Shown here: piece by piece, positions 37,911 to 47,054 of the stretch
Position numbering within the stretch: position 1 is the stretch's first letter
Layout of the letters: the number at the start of each line of letters is the position of its first letter
Assembly (NCBI GenBank): GCA_017461545.1
Contig: JAFTXP010000013.1
Coordinates: 29,400-93,399, forward strand
Length of the DNA stretch: 64,000 nt
Direction: 5' to 3'
Source: Clostridia bacterium
GTDB taxonomy: Bacteria > Bacillota > Clostridia > UBA1212
The notes under the pieces: generated by a model
What the model saw: only the letters and a program-made list of their open reading frames with translations
Database searches by the model: none
Told to the model about the DNA's origin: nothing
Position numbers and translations under genes: made by a program

Positions 37911-38321
37911 ATGAAAGATAACGGTATAAAATTATTGTGGAAAGACAGAAAACGTTATATGGGAATGCCTATATCATTCACAAAGTATTCACTCGGAGAA
38001 GACAGATTGTTTTGTGAGACAGGTTTGTTAAATTCACAATTCGAAGAAATCCTTCTTTATAGAGTAAAAGATATCAGTCTTAAACGTTCTCTATGGCAGA
38101 AAATTTTCAGGATGGGTTCTGTACATATCATATCTTCTGATGCGACTTTGCCGGAACTTGTTTTGAAAAATATAAAAGATTCTTTTAATGTTAAAGAACT
38201 TATTCATTCACAGGTAGAAAAAGTAAAGATTGCAAGGCGTGTCAGAATTACTGAGATAAATGACATAGACGAATGTGATTGCGATTGTAACGACTGTGAT
38301 GAAGAATTGGTTGAAGAATGA
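37911..38321 (+). CDS. Bacterial PH domain-containing protein
   Basis: 136 residues. A bacterial PH fold (YdbS/DUF304-like) is suggested by YSLGEDRLFCETGLLNSQFEEILLYRVKDISLKRSLWQKIF and the following VHIISSD strand. The C-terminal tail is unusual: five cysteines among Asp residues in CDCDCNDC, ending EELVEE. The tail could bind a metal, which is inference. AGGAGG precedes the ATG. It lies 43 nt before the hydratase gene. Confidence 0.7.
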   Translation: MKDNGIKLLWKDRKRYMGMPISFTKYSLGEDRLFCETGLLNSQFEEILLYRVKDISLKRSLWQKIFRMGSVHIISSDATLPELVLKNIKDSFNVKELIHSQVEKVKIARRVRITEINDIDECDCDCNDCDEELVEE

Positions 38322-38364
38322 TCTATTAGAATAGATAATTTATTTACATAAGGAGACTTATTTT

Positions 38365-40605
38365 ATGGTAGAAGTTATAAACAAAGGTATGTACCTTGTA
38401 GACGGACAGCTTCAGGAGCAGAGCAGTGTTTCTTCCTCAGAGGCTCGCAAAGGTACTATTGCTTACAGTATTTTGCAGGCGCATAATTCAAATGCGGCAG
38501 ATGACGGAAAATTAAAAATAAAGTTTGATGCGATGGCATCTCACGATATTACATATGTAGGTATTATACAGACTGCGCGTGCGAGCGGACTTGAAAAGTT
38601 CCCGATTCCGTATGTTCTCACAAACTGCCACAACAGCCTTTGCGCTGTCGGCGGAACGATAAACGAAGACGACCACGTTTTCGGACTTTCAGCGGCTGTT
38701 AAATACGGCGGTATTTTCGTTCCGGCTCATCAGGCCGTTATTCATTCATACATGAGAGAAATGATGGCAGGCTGCGGAAAAATGATTATCGGTTCTGACA
38801 GCCACACAAGATACGGCGCTCTCGGAACAATGGCAGTCGGAGAGGGCGGACCTGAGCTTGTTAAACAGCTTCTCGAAAGACCGTATGAGATAAACGACCC
38901 TGAGGTTGTATGCGTATACCTTACAGGTACACCCAAGGCAGGCGTCGGTCCTCAGGACGTTGCTCTTGCAATCATAAAAGCAGTATTTAAAGACGGATAT
39001 GTAAAGAATAAAGTTATGGAGTTTGTCGGCCCCGGTGTTTCGGGACTCTCTGTCGATTATAGAAATGGTATAGATGTTATGACAACTGAGACAACATGTC
39101 TCAGCTCTATTTGGACAACAGACGAAAAAGTTCAGGAATATTATACAATTCACGGCAGACCGGATGACTATAAAAAACTTGCTCCCGCGGATGTGGCTTA
39201 TTATGACGCTTGCATAAAAGTTGATCTTTCAAAAATCGAAAGCATGATAGCCCTTCCGTTCCACCCGAGCAATGCTTACACCGTAAAAGATTTTATCGCA
39301 AATGCCGCTGATATTCTCAGAATCACTGAGAAAGCAGGCGAGGAGCAGTACGGTAAAAAAGTCCGTGAGTACAAACTCACCGACAAGGTTGTAAACGGCA
39401 AGGTTATGATAGACCAGGGTGTTATAGCAGGATGTTCCGGCGGTACATTCGAAAATGTTTGCAGAGCTGCTGAGATCCTCAAAAATAAGACTATCGGAAC
39501 AAGCAGTTTCGGACTCAGCGTTTATCCTGCGAGCCAGCCTGTCTTTATGGAACTTGTTAAAAACGGCAGTATATCAGATCTTATGGCGACAGGTGCTACT
39601 ATCCGTTCCGCATTCTGCGGACCGTGCTTTGGCGCAGGAGATGTCCCGGGAAATAACGGCTTCAGTATCAGACATACAACAAGAAACTTCCCGAACAGAG
39701 AAGGATCTAAGCCGTCAGACGGTCAGATTTCATGGGTTGCACTTATGGATGCTCGTTCCATTGCAGCTACTGCTGCAAACGGCGGTATTCTTACTGCTGC
39801 TACAGATCTCGGATTAGAGGAAAAGAAAGTTCCTTATACATTTGATGATACAGTTTACAAGAACCGTGTATACTTCGGTTTTGATAAAGCAAACAAGGAG
39901 TCCGAACTCAAATTCGGACCAAACATTGCAGATTGGCCGAAGATGTCGGCTCTTTCAGAAGATATTCTTCTTGTAGCAGCTTCCGTGATCACCGATGATG
40001 TCACGACGACAGACGAACTTATACCGAGCGGCGAGACATCGTCATATCGTTCTAATCCTTTGAGACTTGCTGAGTTTACACTTTCACGAAAAGACCCCGG
40101 CTACGTAGCAAAGGCAAAGGAAATTCAGAAGCTTGAAGTTGAAAGAAGTACAAGGGTTTCTAATCTTTCTGTATTTGACGGCATAGAAGATACAGATGCG
40201 TCTAAGTGCAGTATCGGAAGTGTAGTAGTTTCCGTAAGACCGGGTGACGGTTCTGCAAGAGAGCAGGCGGCTTCGTGTCAGAAAGTTCTCGGCGGTCAGG
40301 CTAATATTTGTGTAGCGTATGCTACAAAGCGTTACAGAAGTAACCTTATCAACTGGGGAATGCTTCCGTTCACTCTCAAAGAGGGCGAGGAGGCTGTTGC
40401 GCTCGAGGGCAAAATTTCCGTGGGAGACAGAATACTTGTTAAGAATGTGAAAAATGCGATAGTAAACGGTATCGAGGAACTTCCGGCAGTTGTATATAAG
40501 GCTGACGGTAGTGTTATGAATATAACTCTTATGCTGCGTGACCTTACAGCATCTGAGAGAGAAATCATTCTTTCGGGATGTTTGATAAATTACTACAATA
40601 GATAA
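38365..40605 (+). CDS. Aconitase-family hydratase (YbhJ-like)
   Basis: 746 residues, a single-chain aconitase superfamily protein. Cluster-binding Cys are in the GCSGG and CGPCFG blocks. Other family blocks include [18 protein letters not shown] and the swivel-domain end with INWGMLPF. It is shorter than the AcnA/IRP type and more like E. coli YbhJ, a hydratase of unproven substrate. AAGGAG precedes the ATG. No citrate synthase or isocitrate dehydrogenase is nearby, so a role in the citric acid cycle is not supported by context. Confidence 0.85.
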   Translation: MVEVINKGMYLVDGQLQEQSSVSSSEARKGTIAYSILQAHNSNAADDGKLKIKFDAMASHDITYVGIIQTARASGLEKFPIPYVLTNCHNSLCAVGGTINEDDHVFGLSAAVKYGGIFVPAHQAVIHSYMREMMAGCGKMIIGSDSHTRYGALGTMAVGEGGPELVKQLLERPYEINDPEVVCVYLTGTPKAGVGPQDVALAIIKAVFKDGYVKNKVMEFVGPGVSGLSVDYRNGIDVMTTETTCLSSIWTTDEKVQEYYTIHGRPDDYKKLAPADVAYYDACIKVDLSKIESMIALPFHPSNAYTVKDFIANAADILRITEKAGEEQYGKKVREYKLTDKVVNGKVMIDQGVIAGCSGGTFENVCRAAEILKNKTIGTSSFGLSVYPASQPVFMELVKNGSISDLMATGATIRSAFCGPCFGAGDVPGNNGFSIRHTTRNFPNREGSKPSDGQISWVALMDARSIAATAANGGILTAATDLGLEEKKVPYTFDDTVYKNRVYFGFDKANKESELKFGPNIADWPKMSALSEDILLVAASVITDDVTTTDELIPSGETSSYRSNPLRLAEFTLSRKDPGYVAKAKEIQKLEVERSTRVSNLSVFDGIEDTDASKCSIGSVVVSVRPGDGSAREQAASCQKVLGGQANICVAYATKRYRSNLINWGMLPFTLKEGEEAVALEGKISVGDRILVKNVKNAIVNGIEELPAVVYKADGSVMNITLMLRDLTASEREIILSGCLINYYNR

Positions 40606-40633
40606 TTTTATGAATTGTTTTCGGAGGTTATGA

Positions 40634-41269
40634 ATGAAAACTTCTAAAAAAGGCAGACATATTTTTTCAATAAAGCTGATTGCGCTCACACTTGCAATGA
40701 TACTTATGTGTTCTTTCTTTGTGACAGGATGTGATGATGAATCTGAAACAGTAACAATCGAGGGAAAACCCGTTGTTACACTTAAAGTCAAGGACTATGG
40801 CACAATTACCATGGAGCTTTACCCTGACGTCGCGCCTATAACTGTTGCAAACTTCATAGGACTTGTTGAAATGGGTTTTTATGACGGTCTTATATTCCAC
40901 AGAGTGATTGAGGACTTTATGATACAGGGCGGAGATCCCAGAGGTGACGGTACAGGCGGTTCCGGCAAAAATATAAAGGGAGAGTTCAAAGTAAACGGTG
41001 TAGAAAATAATTTATCGCACAACCGCGGAGTTGTTTCTATGGCAAGAAACGGATACGACTATGATTCTGCAAGCTCTCAGTTCTTTATTTGCCATAAAGA
41101 TTGCTCAGACAGTCTTGACGGACAGTATGCGGCATTCGGTATCGTAACAGACGGCATGGATGTTGTGGATAAGATTGCAGCTGTTTCTACGGACAGCAAC
41201 GATAAGCCGAAAAAAGATGTTGTTATTGAGTCGATGACCGTAGATGCTTCGACATATACCAAGAAATAA
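40634..41269 (+). CDS. Cyclophilin-type peptidyl-prolyl isomerase, lipoprotein (first of three)
   Basis: 211 residues. A hydrophobic leader ends in the lipobox VTGC, so the protein is probably anchored to the outer face of the membrane. The cyclophilin core has LYPDVAPITVANF, FHRVIEDFMIQGGDP, and SSQFFICHKDC with the active-site Gln-Phe-Phe. Such enzymes catalyse cis-trans isomerisation of prolyl bonds and help fold secreted proteins. GGAGG lies 6 nt before the ATG. The next two genes encode paralogs. Confidence 0.93.
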   Translation: MKTSKKGRHIFSIKLIALTLAMILMCSFFVTGCDDESETVTIEGKPVVTLKVKDYGTITMELYPDVAPITVANFIGLVEMGFYDGLIFHRVIEDFMIQGGDPRGDGTGGSGKNIKGEFKVNGVENNLSHNRGVVSMARNGYDYDSASSQFFICHKDCSDSLDGQYAAFGIVTDGMDVVDKIAAVSTDSNDKPKKDVVIESMTVDASTYTKK

Positions 41270-41289
41270 TATTATATTGTTTTACCAGA

Positions 41290-41322
41290 TTTCACCGCCG
41301 TATAATGCCTATGGCGGTGAAA
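41290..41322 (+). terminator. Hairpin between first and second cyclophilin genes
   Basis: Perfect 10-bp stem TTTCACCGCC/GGCGGTGAAA with a 13-nt loop and only a short T run. Probably an attenuator or processing signal. Confidence 0.5.
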
Positions 41323-41342
41323 CAGTTTTGACGGAGGTAAAA

Positions 41343-42110
41343 ATGATAAAACGATATGTTCATTTAATTTCATTGATTTGTATTGCAGCAGTTTCATTGT
41401 GTCTTTTTGCGGGATGTACAGAAGAAAAAGATGATGGTGTTTTTGTTCCGAACGGAAGTTTATATGATGGCATATCCGATAAAGATGCTACGTCAATTGA
41501 TGAGGACGGTGCTTCTGATGATGTTACTGATAAGACTGACGAAGAGGATAACGGTGAATCAAATGATACTGCTGCGCCGAGTAAGGCAGTTGTTGATAAG
41601 TCATCTGCGATTCCTGTTACAATAACGGTAAAAGAGTACGGCTCAATAAAATTAAATCTTTATCCTAATGTAGCGCCTAAAACAGTAGATAATTTTATCA
41701 ACCTTGCATCAGACGGTTTTTATGACGGACTTATATTTCACAGAGTTATAAAAGACTTTATGATACAGGGCGGAGATCCTACCGGTACAGGTGGAGGCGG
41801 TTCAGACGAAAAAATTACCGGTGAATTTTTATTCAACGGTGTAGAAAATGGTTTATCACATAAGCGCGGCGTAATATCCATGGCAAGATACGAGGATGAT
41901 TTTGATTCTGCAACTTCACAGTTTTTTATATGCCATAAAGATTGCTCTGAAAATCTTGATGGATTCTATGCGGCTTTCGGCGAAGTTACAGACGGCATGG
42001 ATGTTGTAGACGCTATTGCGTCTGTTTCTACCGACAGCAATGACAAACCGCTCACAGAGGTAGTTATAGAATCAATTACTGTTGATTCTTCTACATATAT
42101 AAAAAATTAA
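41343..42110 (+). CDS. Cyclophilin-type peptidyl-prolyl isomerase, lipoprotein (second of three)
   Basis: 255 residues from the ATG at 41343, placed after GGAGG; an upstream open frame has no SD. Lipobox FAGC near residue 25, then an acidic Asp/Glu/Thr-rich spacer of about 60 residues, then the cyclophilin domain (FHRVIKDFMIQGGDP, SQFFICHKDC). The core closely resembles the first copy, including the unusual CHKDCS stretch, so a tandem duplication is likely. The spacer would hold the enzyme away from the membrane. Confidence 0.93.
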   Translation: MIKRYVHLISLICIAAVSLCLFAGCTEEKDDGVFVPNGSLYDGISDKDATSIDEDGASDDVTDKTDEEDNGESNDTAAPSKAVVDKSSAIPVTITVKEYGSIKLNLYPNVAPKTVDNFINLASDGFYDGLIFHRVIKDFMIQGGDPTGTGGGGSDEKITGEFLFNGVENGLSHKRGVISMARYEDDFDSATSQFFICHKDCSENLDGFYAAFGEVTDGMDVVDAIASVSTDSNDKPLTEVVIESITVDSSTYIKN

Positions 42111-42129
42111 CTTTGAAGAGGTGTATGAA

Positions 42130-42669
42130 ATGAGTGATAATAAGAATCCTGTTGTTATGATGGAAATAGATAACTACGGAAAAATTGATATCGAACTCTA
42201 TCCGGAGATAGCTCCGAATACTGTAAACAACTTTATATCATTGGTAAAAAGCGGATTTTATGATGGGGTTATCTTCCACAGAGTAATTACTAACTTTATG
42301 ATACAGGGCGGAGATCCTACCGGAACAGGTATGGGAGGACCGGGATATCATATCAAAGGAGAATTTACTGAAAACGGATTTAAAAACGATTTGCGTCATG
42401 TTCCCGGTGTTATTTCAATGGCTCGTGCGATGGACAAAGATTCTGCAGGTTCGCAGTTCTTTATCATGCACGGCGATGCAGCGTTTTTGGACGGACAGTA
42501 TGCGGCTTTCGGCAAAGTTATAGAAGGTATGGATGTAGTTAACGCTATTGCTACCTGTGAAGTAGAGAATCCTTTCTCTCAGTCACCGAGACCTACAGAA
42601 CCGGTAGTTATAACAAAGGCTGTTGTTGATACAAAAGGCATTGAATATCCCGAGCCGGAGAAAGTTTAA
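42130..42669 (+). CDS. Cyclophilin-type peptidyl-prolyl isomerase, cytoplasmic (third of three)
   Basis: 179 residues with no signal sequence. The core has ELYPEIAPNTVNNF, FHRVITNFMIQGGDP and SQFFIMHGDAAFLDGQYAAFG. It lacks the CHKDC stretch of the lipoprotein copies, so it is the more typical bacterial form. The ATG at 42130 follows GAAGAGG; the GTG at 42121 overlaps that site. A terminator follows. Confidence 0.94.
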   Translation: MSDNKNPVVMMEIDNYGKIDIELYPEIAPNTVNNFISLVKSGFYDGVIFHRVITNFMIQGGDPTGTGMGGPGYHIKGEFTENGFKNDLRHVPGVISMARAMDKDSAGSQFFIMHGDAAFLDGQYAAFGKVIEGMDVVNAIATCEVENPFSQSPRPTEPVVITKAVVDTKGIEYPEPEKV

Positions 42670-42698
42670 TAACAGATCAGTTTTGAAAATGAGTTTTA

Positions 42699-42749
42699 CA
42701 AGGTAAGAGTTTGCATAGAGTGTTCGTGCGGATTCTTACCTTGTTTTTT
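42699..42749 (+). terminator. Terminator of the cyclophilin cluster
   Basis: CAAGGTAAGA pairs with TCTTACCTTG across a 24-nt loop and is followed by six T residues. Confidence 0.75.
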
Positions 42750-42783
42750 GACTGACAGAATATGTGTTTTTGTAAAAATCGTG

Positions 42784-42812
42784 TTGATAATTTTAAATCA
42801 GTATGATACAAT
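42784..42812 (+). promoter_or_regulatory. Promoter of tRNA-Ser
   Basis: TTGATA, 17-nt spacer, TACAAT, 14 nt before the tRNA. Confidence 0.7.
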
Positions 42813-42825
42813 AGCACACGGTCTT

Positions 42826-42913
42826 GGAGAGATGGCTGAGCGGTTTAAGGCGCACGACTGGAAATCGTGTGTCGGCTAATACCCGACCGCGGGTTCAAAT
42901 CCCGCTCTCTCCG
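42826..42913 (+). tRNA. tRNA-Ser (anticodon GGA)
   Basis: 88-nt class II tRNA. The acceptor GGAGAGA pairs with TCTCTCC, with the Ser-specific discriminator G. The anticodon stem around CTGGAAA gives GGA. The long variable arm is GTCGGCTAATACCCGAC. No encoded CCA. Confidence 0.95.
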
Positions 42914-42920
42914 TATATGA

Positions 42921-42952
42921 AAAGCACTTGCCGTAAGGCAAGTGCTTTCTTG
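42921..42952 (+). terminator. Terminator of tRNA-Ser
   Basis: Perfect 12-bp stem AAAGCACTTGCC/GGCAAGTGCTTT with a GTAA loop, then CTTG. Confidence 0.8.
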
Positions 42953-43003
42953 ATTAATAAAAGATTATTTTCACTGTGCGGCATCGTTTTATAAATCGTT
43001 AAC

Positions 43004-43032
43004 TTGTATTATTCTATTGATTAAAATATACT
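43004..43032 (+). promoter_or_regulatory. Promoter of the zinc-ribbon/SseB gene
   Basis: TTGTAT, 17-nt spacer, TATACT, about 40 nt before the start codon. Confidence 0.5.
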
Positions 43033-43072
43033 ATGTATAGTTTATGCTATGATGAATGAGTCGGAGGTTATT

Positions 43073-44593
43073 ATGTATTGTCATAAATGCGGAAAATCCA
43101 TAATGGATAACAGCAAGTTCTGCTGGGCGTGCGGCGCGCCTGTTTTGCCGGTGCAAAGAAATGTACAGTATCCGAAAGAACCTACGGTTTTATACTGTAA
43201 GCGTGCTTTTTTGTATGCGGAAAAGGATTCCAAAACTGATGCATTATATAATCTGTTTTCATTATTATATAAGAGCGACGTGTTTGTGCCGTTTAGGTCA
43301 CAGTTACGTGATTCGGATATTGAATATTTGAAAAATATAAAAGAGGGAGATTCCGTAACTGACAAAATAGAAAATTGCAATAAGCCTGATATTATGAGTA
43401 CACCTGACGGAAAACTTTTCTTCCCGATGTTTACCCATAAAATGCAGATTCCGGATGCTTACAGGAGAAAATACTCTATTATGTCTTTAGAGTACACAAG
43501 GGCGCTGCAGATTGCAGAGAGTATGCCTGAGTTAAGCGGAATAGTATTTGACCCTTTTAATGAACCTCTCAGCCTGACGTTTGATATCGTGCAAATCGGT
43601 AAAAAGTATATAAATGAAATTAAAGAGGAATCAAATCCCGTTGATGTACCCGATACTGACGAAACTGATAATTCGGATATTCTGCGAGGAATTGAATTGA
43701 TGAAAAGCTGTAATATGCTTTATGTTATTTATAATGATTCAATGGGTGCCCGTTTCCCGGCGATTGACAAGACCGGAAACGCATGGGTATTTACGCAGTT
43801 TGAATACGCAGAAGCTGTTGTAGAAAAAAATACCGGGATCGGTTTAGCAGTGAAGGCTTTTCCGAAGGAAGAATTTAACGGATATGTTAAAAGCTGGTAT
43901 GCTTTCGGAATTGAAAAATTTGCTTTAAATATAGGTACAGATAAGAGTGAAATTATTGTTTTGGATGACTATACGGAAATTGTATCTGATTCGCCATATA
44001 CGGGATGTAAACTTAACTTGCTTATAATCAGATACAAGCAGCTTCTTTCCATTGGGAATAATGAAGGTGCGGTAAGTGCGGCAGAAAGTGTTTGGAATGA
44101 TTTTTGCAAGCAGTTAGACAAAAATGTTTTTCTTGTACCGGTTTGTTATGACGGTGATCCTGCATACGTAGAGGATACCTGTTTGCATGTCAGCCAAAGA
44201 GCTGCTGAAATTATTGCTGAAAATTATTCGGGAGAGATTAAGTTTTTGGGCGGAGAAAAATATCATTTTGCAGACGAAAAATATTTGAGTGAAAACGGAG
44301 AAAAACTTATGCACATAAAGACCGTATGTTCTAACGGAAAGGCATTTATTCCTGCATTCACTGAAATAAATTCGATTCACGCAATATTTACCGACAAAGT
44401 GAGAATCGGAATTTTTACTTATGAAGAGATTTTTGCTCATTTGTCATCAAGTGTTGTTGGTTTTGATGGAGAGATTGACGGAATAGTATTCAATCCCGGC
44501 TCGACAAATCTTGTTCTTATGAGAGATGATATGACAAAAGTTGAAAAAAATCGCAAGCAAAACTGTAATAATGATATTCCTGTTGAGGCTTAA
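43073..44593 (+). CDS. Zinc-ribbon protein with two SseB-like domains
   Basis: 506 residues from the ATG at 43073, 5 nt after GGAGG. The N-terminus is a short zinc ribbon with C3-x2-C6 and C17-x2-C20 (YCHKCGKS, CWACG). Two regions resemble the SseB N-terminal domain: about residues 40-165, with LFFPMFTHK and IVFDPFNEPLSL, and about 340-490, with KAFIPAFTEI and GIVFNPGSTNLVL. The repeated IVF(D/N)P...L pattern is the basis of this call. SseB-type domains occur in sensor or secretion-related proteins, but no function is known for this arrangement. The middle part (165-330) is not recognised. Confidence 0.7.
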   Translation: MYCHKCGKSIMDNSKFCWACGAPVLPVQRNVQYPKEPTVLYCKRAFLYAEKDSKTDALYNLFSLLYKSDVFVPFRSQLRDSDIEYLKNIKEGDSVTDKIENCNKPDIMSTPDGKLFFPMFTHKMQIPDAYRRKYSIMSLEYTRALQIAESMPELSGIVFDPFNEPLSLTFDIVQIGKKYINEIKEESNPVDVPDTDETDNSDILRGIELMKSCNMLYVIYNDSMGARFPAIDKTGNAWVFTQFEYAEAVVEKNTGIGLAVKAFPKEEFNGYVKSWYAFGIEKFALNIGTDKSEIIVLDDYTEIVSDSPYTGCKLNLLIIRYKQLLSIGNNEGAVSAAESVWNDFCKQLDKNVFLVPVCYDGDPAYVEDTCLHVSQRAAEIIAENYSGEIKFLGGEKYHFADEKYLSENGEKLMHIKTVCSNGKAFIPAFTEINSIHAIFTDKVRIGIFTYEEIFAHLSSSVVGFDGEIDGIVFNPGSTNLVLMRDDMTKVEKNRKQNCNNDIPVEA

Positions 44594-44739
44594 TTCGAAG
44601 ATTATCTTTGCAATACGATGCATATAAGTCAAAATAAGCTTGAAAATCAGCAGACCTGATGAATGCAAATTTGTTGACAGCTCAACGAATCCATTGCATA
44701 ATAGTAAAAAGAAACGCTTTGTGTGATAGGAGAATGTTT

Positions 44740-45576
44740 ATGATAAAATTATTTGTAGATTCAGGCAGCAGTATAAAACAGGAAGAAAAAGAGCGGTATG
44801 ACGTGGAGATATTGCCGCTAAAAATTATGATAGAAAACCGTGAATATCTTGACGGTGTGGATTTATCGATGGAGGATTTTTATCACTACCTGATTGACGA
44901 AAATATTTTTCCGAAGACATCACTTCCATCTCCCGGCGATACCAGAGAAAAAGTAATGAAGTGTGTCGAAGAAGGATATGACGTTATTATACTTTCTTTG
45001 TCGTCAGGTCTTTCGGGAACATTTAATATGATGCGGACCATGTTTGCGGATGTTCCTTCTGTTTGCGTAATCGATACAAAAACTGCTGTCGGCGGCATCA
45101 GAATATTGGTCGAAGAGGTTAATAAATACCGTGATAAATCACTTGATTTTGTCAGGGCTAAATTAAGTTCGCTGATTTACCGTATAAGGGTAATAGCGAT
45201 TCCCGATACACTTGCATACCTGCACAAAGGAGGTCGCCTCAGCCGGTCGGCGTGGGTTGCCGGAAGTATTATGCAGGTTAAACCTTTGATTATTGTTGAC
45301 AGTAAGACTGACGGAGGCGTAAAGGTTGTAGGGAAAGCGCTTGGAAAGAAAAATGCGATGCGGTCTCTTGCGGAATATCTTATAAAAGAAAATTGCGATA
45401 CTGATTACAGTATTGTTCCCTCATATACATATAACAGCCGTAATCTCGACGAACTCATTTCTTTGACTGATGATAAGTATAAAAGCGCAATGACGGAATA
45501 TGATAATCTGGATCCTGCTATTGCATGCCATTGGGGTCCGGGAGCGTTTGGGTATATTTTTGTTTCCAAAGAATAA
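44740..45576 (+). CDS. DegV family fatty-acid-binding protein
   Basis: 278 residues, typical for DegV. The start IKLFVDSGSSI and the lipid-carboxylate site LSLSSGLSGTFN are visible, followed by VIDTKTAVGG and a LHKGGRLSR block. DegV/FakB proteins bind a fatty acid and present it to the kinase FakA for incorporation into phospholipids. No fakA is adjacent. The ATG at 44740 has TAGGAG 7 nt upstream; ATG 44734 is too close to it. Confidence 0.93.
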   Translation: MIKLFVDSGSSIKQEEKERYDVEILPLKIMIENREYLDGVDLSMEDFYHYLIDENIFPKTSLPSPGDTREKVMKCVEEGYDVIILSLSSGLSGTFNMMRTMFADVPSVCVIDTKTAVGGIRILVEEVNKYRDKSLDFVRAKLSSLIYRIRVIAIPDTLAYLHKGGRLSRSAWVAGSIMQVKPLIIVDSKTDGGVKVVGKALGKKNAMRSLAEYLIKENCDTDYSIVPSYTYNSRNLDELISLTDDKYKSAMTEYDNLDPAIACHWGPGAFGYIFVSKE

Positions 45577-45599
45577 TTATTTTTCAGGGTGAATAATCT

Positions 45600-46586
45600 A
45601 TGGGCGAGTTTCTAAAAAAGTATTTGTACGGAATAATTTTTACCGCGGTACTTGTTTCGTTTACGGCATATGCATTGCTTGATACATTTGTCATTCCGAG
45701 AGAGTATTCCGCGCCGGCGGAAAGAAATGACTCGCTCATATTTGCTACGGCAAAGCCAAATGATATTTCCGGCGGCAGTGATAATGATGCTTCTGAAGAA
45801 AACTGCGAAGAACAGCCGGACTACACATCCGGAGAAGATGTGCAGACGGAGCCGGTTATTACCGAGAATTCCTACGATGACGGGAAAATAAAGATTACAA
45901 TAACACAAAGAACGTATTATGACACGGAAGTGTATATGGCGGATGTCCGGATTGCCTCGGCGGAGTACCTGAAAACCGCATTGGCGAAGGGAAAGTACGG
46001 AAGAAATATATGTGAGACTACGTCTGAAATGGCCGAGGATAACGGAGGAATATTTGCTGTAAACGGCGACTATTACGGCTCAAGGTCCGTGGGATACGTA
46101 ATCCGCAATGGAGTTCTGTACCGGTCTAAAGGAGATTCCTCTCGAGAGGATATTGTTATAAACGCTGACGGAACGTTTGATATAGTGAGGGAGGCGTCCG
46201 TTACGGCAGAAGAACTTTTGGCAAACGGCGCGTATCATGTGCTTTCATTCGGACCGGGTCTTGTGGAGGACGGAGAGCTTATTGTCTCGAAGAATGCTTC
46301 ACTTGATAAAGAGATGAAAAGCAATCCAAGGTGTGCAATCGGAATCGTAGAACCGCTTCATTATGTGTTTGTCGTGTCGGACGGCAGAACTGACGAAAGC
46401 GAAGGTCTTTCACTGTATGAGCTCGGACAGGTGATGCAAAGTCTTGGTGTTGAGACTGCTTACAACCTTGACGGCGGAGGCTCTGCCACAATGTATTTCA
46501 ACGGAAGAATTGTAAATAAACCGACAACATTCGGCGATGAGATTTCAGAGAGAAGTCTGAGCGATATAATATATATAGGGTATTAA
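45600..46586 (+). CDS. Phosphodiester glycosidase family protein, membrane-anchored
   Basis: 328 residues. One N-terminal membrane helix (about 8-28), an acidic spacer, then the NAGPA/DUF2233 domain: FAVNGDYYG, FGPGLV, RCAIGIVE, VVSDGR..ESEGLSLYELGQVM and the hallmark NLDGGGSATMYF. Members cleave sugar-phosphodiester bonds, in bacteria often in teichoic acid or exopolysaccharide metabolism. The exact substrate is unknown. It lies 23 nt after degV and 1 nt before the next gene. Confidence 0.92.
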   Translation: MGEFLKKYLYGIIFTAVLVSFTAYALLDTFVIPREYSAPAERNDSLIFATAKPNDISGGSDNDASEENCEEQPDYTSGEDVQTEPVITENSYDDGKIKITITQRTYYDTEVYMADVRIASAEYLKTALAKGKYGRNICETTSEMAEDNGGIFAVNGDYYGSRSVGYVIRNGVLYRSKGDSSREDIVINADGTFDIVREASVTAEELLANGAYHVLSFGPGLVEDGELIVSKNASLDKEMKSNPRCAIGIVEPLHYVFVVSDGRTDESEGLSLYELGQVMQSLGVETAYNLDGGGSATMYFNGRIVNKPTTFGDEISERSLSDIIYIGY

Positions 46587-46587
46587 A

Positions 46588-46977
46588 ATGGATAAAAAAG
46601 TTTGTGAAAAAATATCATTAATATATTTGATTGTATCCGTCATATGTGCGGTGTTCGGTGCTGTTTATGAAAAGTTCAGCCATGGGGTTTATTCGTATTC
46701 AATGATATATGCTTTTCTGTTCCCTCTGATTGGCGGAGCACTTGTTTGGAGCATAATCGGTAAAGCCGAAAAGTTAAAAATGCCGGGTGGAGCTGTGAGG
46801 AATTTATATCATTCAGGCATCGCTTCTTTTACCGTGGGAAGTATCTTTAACGGTATTATCGAGATATACGGAACTGAATCTGTTTTTGTATATGTTTACA
46901 TGATCACGGGAATTGTTTTATTTGTTTCTTCAATAATTATATTTTTAATAGATTTTATCAGATGTTATGAGCAATAA
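46588..46977 (+). CDS. Small membrane protein of unknown function
   Basis: 129 residues with four predicted membrane helices (about 8-28, 38-56, 75-90 and 97-122). I do not recognise a family. Its start is 1 nt after the stop of the phosphodiester glycosidase gene, so translation is coupled and the two products may work together at the membrane; that is inference from spacing. Confidence 0.75.
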   Translation: MDKKVCEKISLIYLIVSVICAVFGAVYEKFSHGVYSYSMIYAFLFPLIGGALVWSIIGKAEKLKMPGGAVRNLYHSGIASFTVGSIFNGIIEIYGTESVFVYVYMITGIVLFVSSIIIFLIDFIRCYEQ

Positions 46978-47019
46978 AGTTTTTACATAAGTTTTATAGA
47001 AAAATATGTAAAAAAGTTG

Positions 47020-47048
47020 TTGCAATAATTAAAAAGACACTGTATAAT
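47020..47048 (+). promoter_or_regulatory. Promoter of the S10-spc-alpha ribosomal operon
   Basis: TTGCAA, 17-nt spacer and a perfect TATAAT, about 328 nt before rpsJ. It is the only strong promoter I see for the whole 16-kb cluster. Confidence 0.75.
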
Positions 47049-47054
47049 ACCAAA

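Noticed and set aside
41244..41342. Upstream extension of the second cyclophilin gene
   Set aside because: The frame is open, but it contains a hairpin and lacks an SD; the ATG at 41343 has GGAGG and begins a proper lipoprotein signal.
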